From Planotetraspora sp. A-T 1434 (GTDB lineage: Bacteria; Actinomycetota; Actinomycetes; Streptosporangiales; Streptosporangiaceae): DNA of 59,220 bases. Below the pieces are notes generated by a model, which worked only from the letters and a program-made list of their open reading frames with translations, had not been told where the DNA came from and searched no databases. The translations under genes and the position numbers were made by a program. Of the stretch, positions 58,326 through 59,220 are shown piece after piece. Within the stretch, counting starts at the first letter, position 1. The number at the start of each line of letters is the position of its first letter. The DNA lies in the NCBI RefSeq assembly GCF_025420585.1, contig NZ_JAOEGB010000037.1, forward strand, positions 1 through 59,220, in the 5' to 3' direction.

Positions 58326-59220
58326 ATGGGCCACCCGGACCGGCGGTATGCCGCACGCCTGGCCGCCTACGTGCCCGTTTCCACGAAATTGTCGCTGCTG
58401 AGCGACCGCGGACTCAGCGAAGTCGTGGCCGCAGCCACCCCTCTGGGGTCCGGCATCGGGGGCAGGTCGGCGGAGCTAGAGGTCGGTGGGACGCGAGTTT
58501 TTGTCAAGCGAGTCCCCTTGACGGACCTCGAGATGCGGCCGGAAAACGCACGGTCGACGGCGAATCTCTTTGGTCTGCCGATGTTCTATCAGTACGGGGT
58601 GGGCTCGGCCGGGTTTCGGAGCCTGGCGCGAGCTGGCCGTGCACACGATGACCACCAACTGGGTCCTTGGGAACGAGTACGAGGGTTTTCCCTTGATGTA
58701 CCACTGGCGAGTCCTGCCGGACTCGCCTCCCCAGGAATTCGCCGACGAGTTCGGGGGCATTGACGGGGCGGTCGCGCACTGGGAGGGCTCGTCAGCCGTG
58801 CGTGAGCGGCTGGAGGCCATCGGCCAGTCCTCTTCCAGCCTGGTGATCTTCCTGGAATACGTGCCACAGACGCTTGCCGTATGGCTGAACGACCGCCGGG
58901 AGGCCGCGCCGGAAGGTGAAGACGGCCTGCCGTACGCGTGGGTGGAGGAAGTCCTGGCACGCGGAGCCGACTTCATGAGCTCCCGCGGACTCGTCCACTT
59001 CGATGCTCATTTTTCAACAATCTCTTGACCGACGGGCAACTGATCTACTTCGCGGACTTCGGTCTCGCTCTGAGCTCCGGGTTCGAACTCTCGAAGGACG
59101 AGGCCGAATTCCTCTCCGACCATCTCGCATACGACCGCTGCTACATCGCGAGCCATCTGCTCCGCCACCATTTGCTCGACGGCGTGCGCGGCGACGCGGA
59201 ACACGAGGCATTCTTGGACG
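58326..59220 (+). pseudogene. protein-kinase-like gene with two frameshifts, runs off the window
   Basis: ATG 58326 with GAGGAG 6 nt upstream. Frame one: VPVSTKLSLLSDRGLSEVV, GSGIGGRSAELEVGGTRVFVKRVPL (Gly loop and Lys). At the TTT near 58615 an extra T shifts the frame; it continues GAWRELAVHTMTTNWVLG, LVIFLEYVPQTLAVWL, LVHFDAHF. At the T5 tract near 59010 a second indel is needed to continue NNLLTDGQLIYFADFGLALS. HxDxxxxN and DFG motifs are those of a small-molecule or lipid-like kinase. The 3' end is outside the window. Either a decayed gene or T-tract sequencing errors. Confidence 0.75.

Noticed and set aside
1-59220. CRISPR array, tRNA or rRNA genes
   Set aside because: No regularly spaced direct repeats, cloverleaf-like segments or rRNA-like sequence were noticed; the dispersed repeats are single and irregularly spaced.

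Overview
The window is about 59 kb of very GC-rich DNA with actinomycete habits: GTG and TTG starts, 1-4 nt stop/start overlaps, leaderless promoters, and MmyB-, ECF42/DGPF-, MarR- and TetR-type regulators. A soil actinomycete, perhaps of the Streptosporangiales, is the best guess; the taxon is inferred. No rRNA, tRNA or CRISPR array was seen. Many genes are broken by nonsense codons, frameshifts or truncation. This suggests a decaying accessory or chromosome-arm region, though sequencing error cannot be excluded case by case.

Layout. 0-6.6 kb: secreted carbohydrate enzymes (a ThuA/DUF1080/CBM6 protein with an in-frame TGA, a GH9 glucanase), a lipoprotein and a BBE-type flavoenzyme. 6.7-14.6 kb: the most interesting block, two divergent operons. 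The left-going one encodes a NYN nuclease, a tiny acidic ORF, an SMC/RecF-like ATPase with a frameshift, and a small helical protein. The right-going one is four overlapping genes: an unknown protein, an Fe-S PD-(D/E)XK nuclease, a protein with a possible beta-barrel, and an SF1B (Upf1-like) helicase. Nuclease, barrel and helicase look like Dna2 split into separate chains, and the whole block resembles an undescribed defence or DNA-processing system. 15-33 kb: methyltransferase, HAD phosphatase, ADP-ribosylglycohydrolase, a receptor kinase with a BMP/PnrA-like sensor, a PAS/GAF/SpoIIE phosphatase, a luciferase-like oxidoreductase, a repeat-rich secreted protein, a MerR regulator with its operator, a RibD/DHFR-like reductase and an ECF42/DGPF pair, mixed with remnants.

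33-42 kb: a very large membrane beta-solenoid protein, a macrolide-type glycosyltransferase, then a rifampin phosphotransferase gene (rph). A rifamycin-associated element stands upstream of rph, with about 37 codons of a lost rifamycin-type glycosyltransferase between them. rph and an integrase remnant are flanked by a 46/47-bp inverted repeat that belongs to a dispersed intergenic repeat family (core TGCCGATGAGCG).

42-59 kb: small stand-alone genes, including a TOPRIM protein, hydrolase, SDR/TetR pair with three operators, TetR/SnoaL pair, a zinc peptidase with an altered HExxH, pentapeptide protein, DUF427 protein, MarR/YCII pair, and a GNAT gene behind a 19-codon leader ORF. The end holds an infA paralogue with an IS1380 element inserted exactly at its stop codon, then a kinase-like gene with two T-tract frameshifts that runs off the end.
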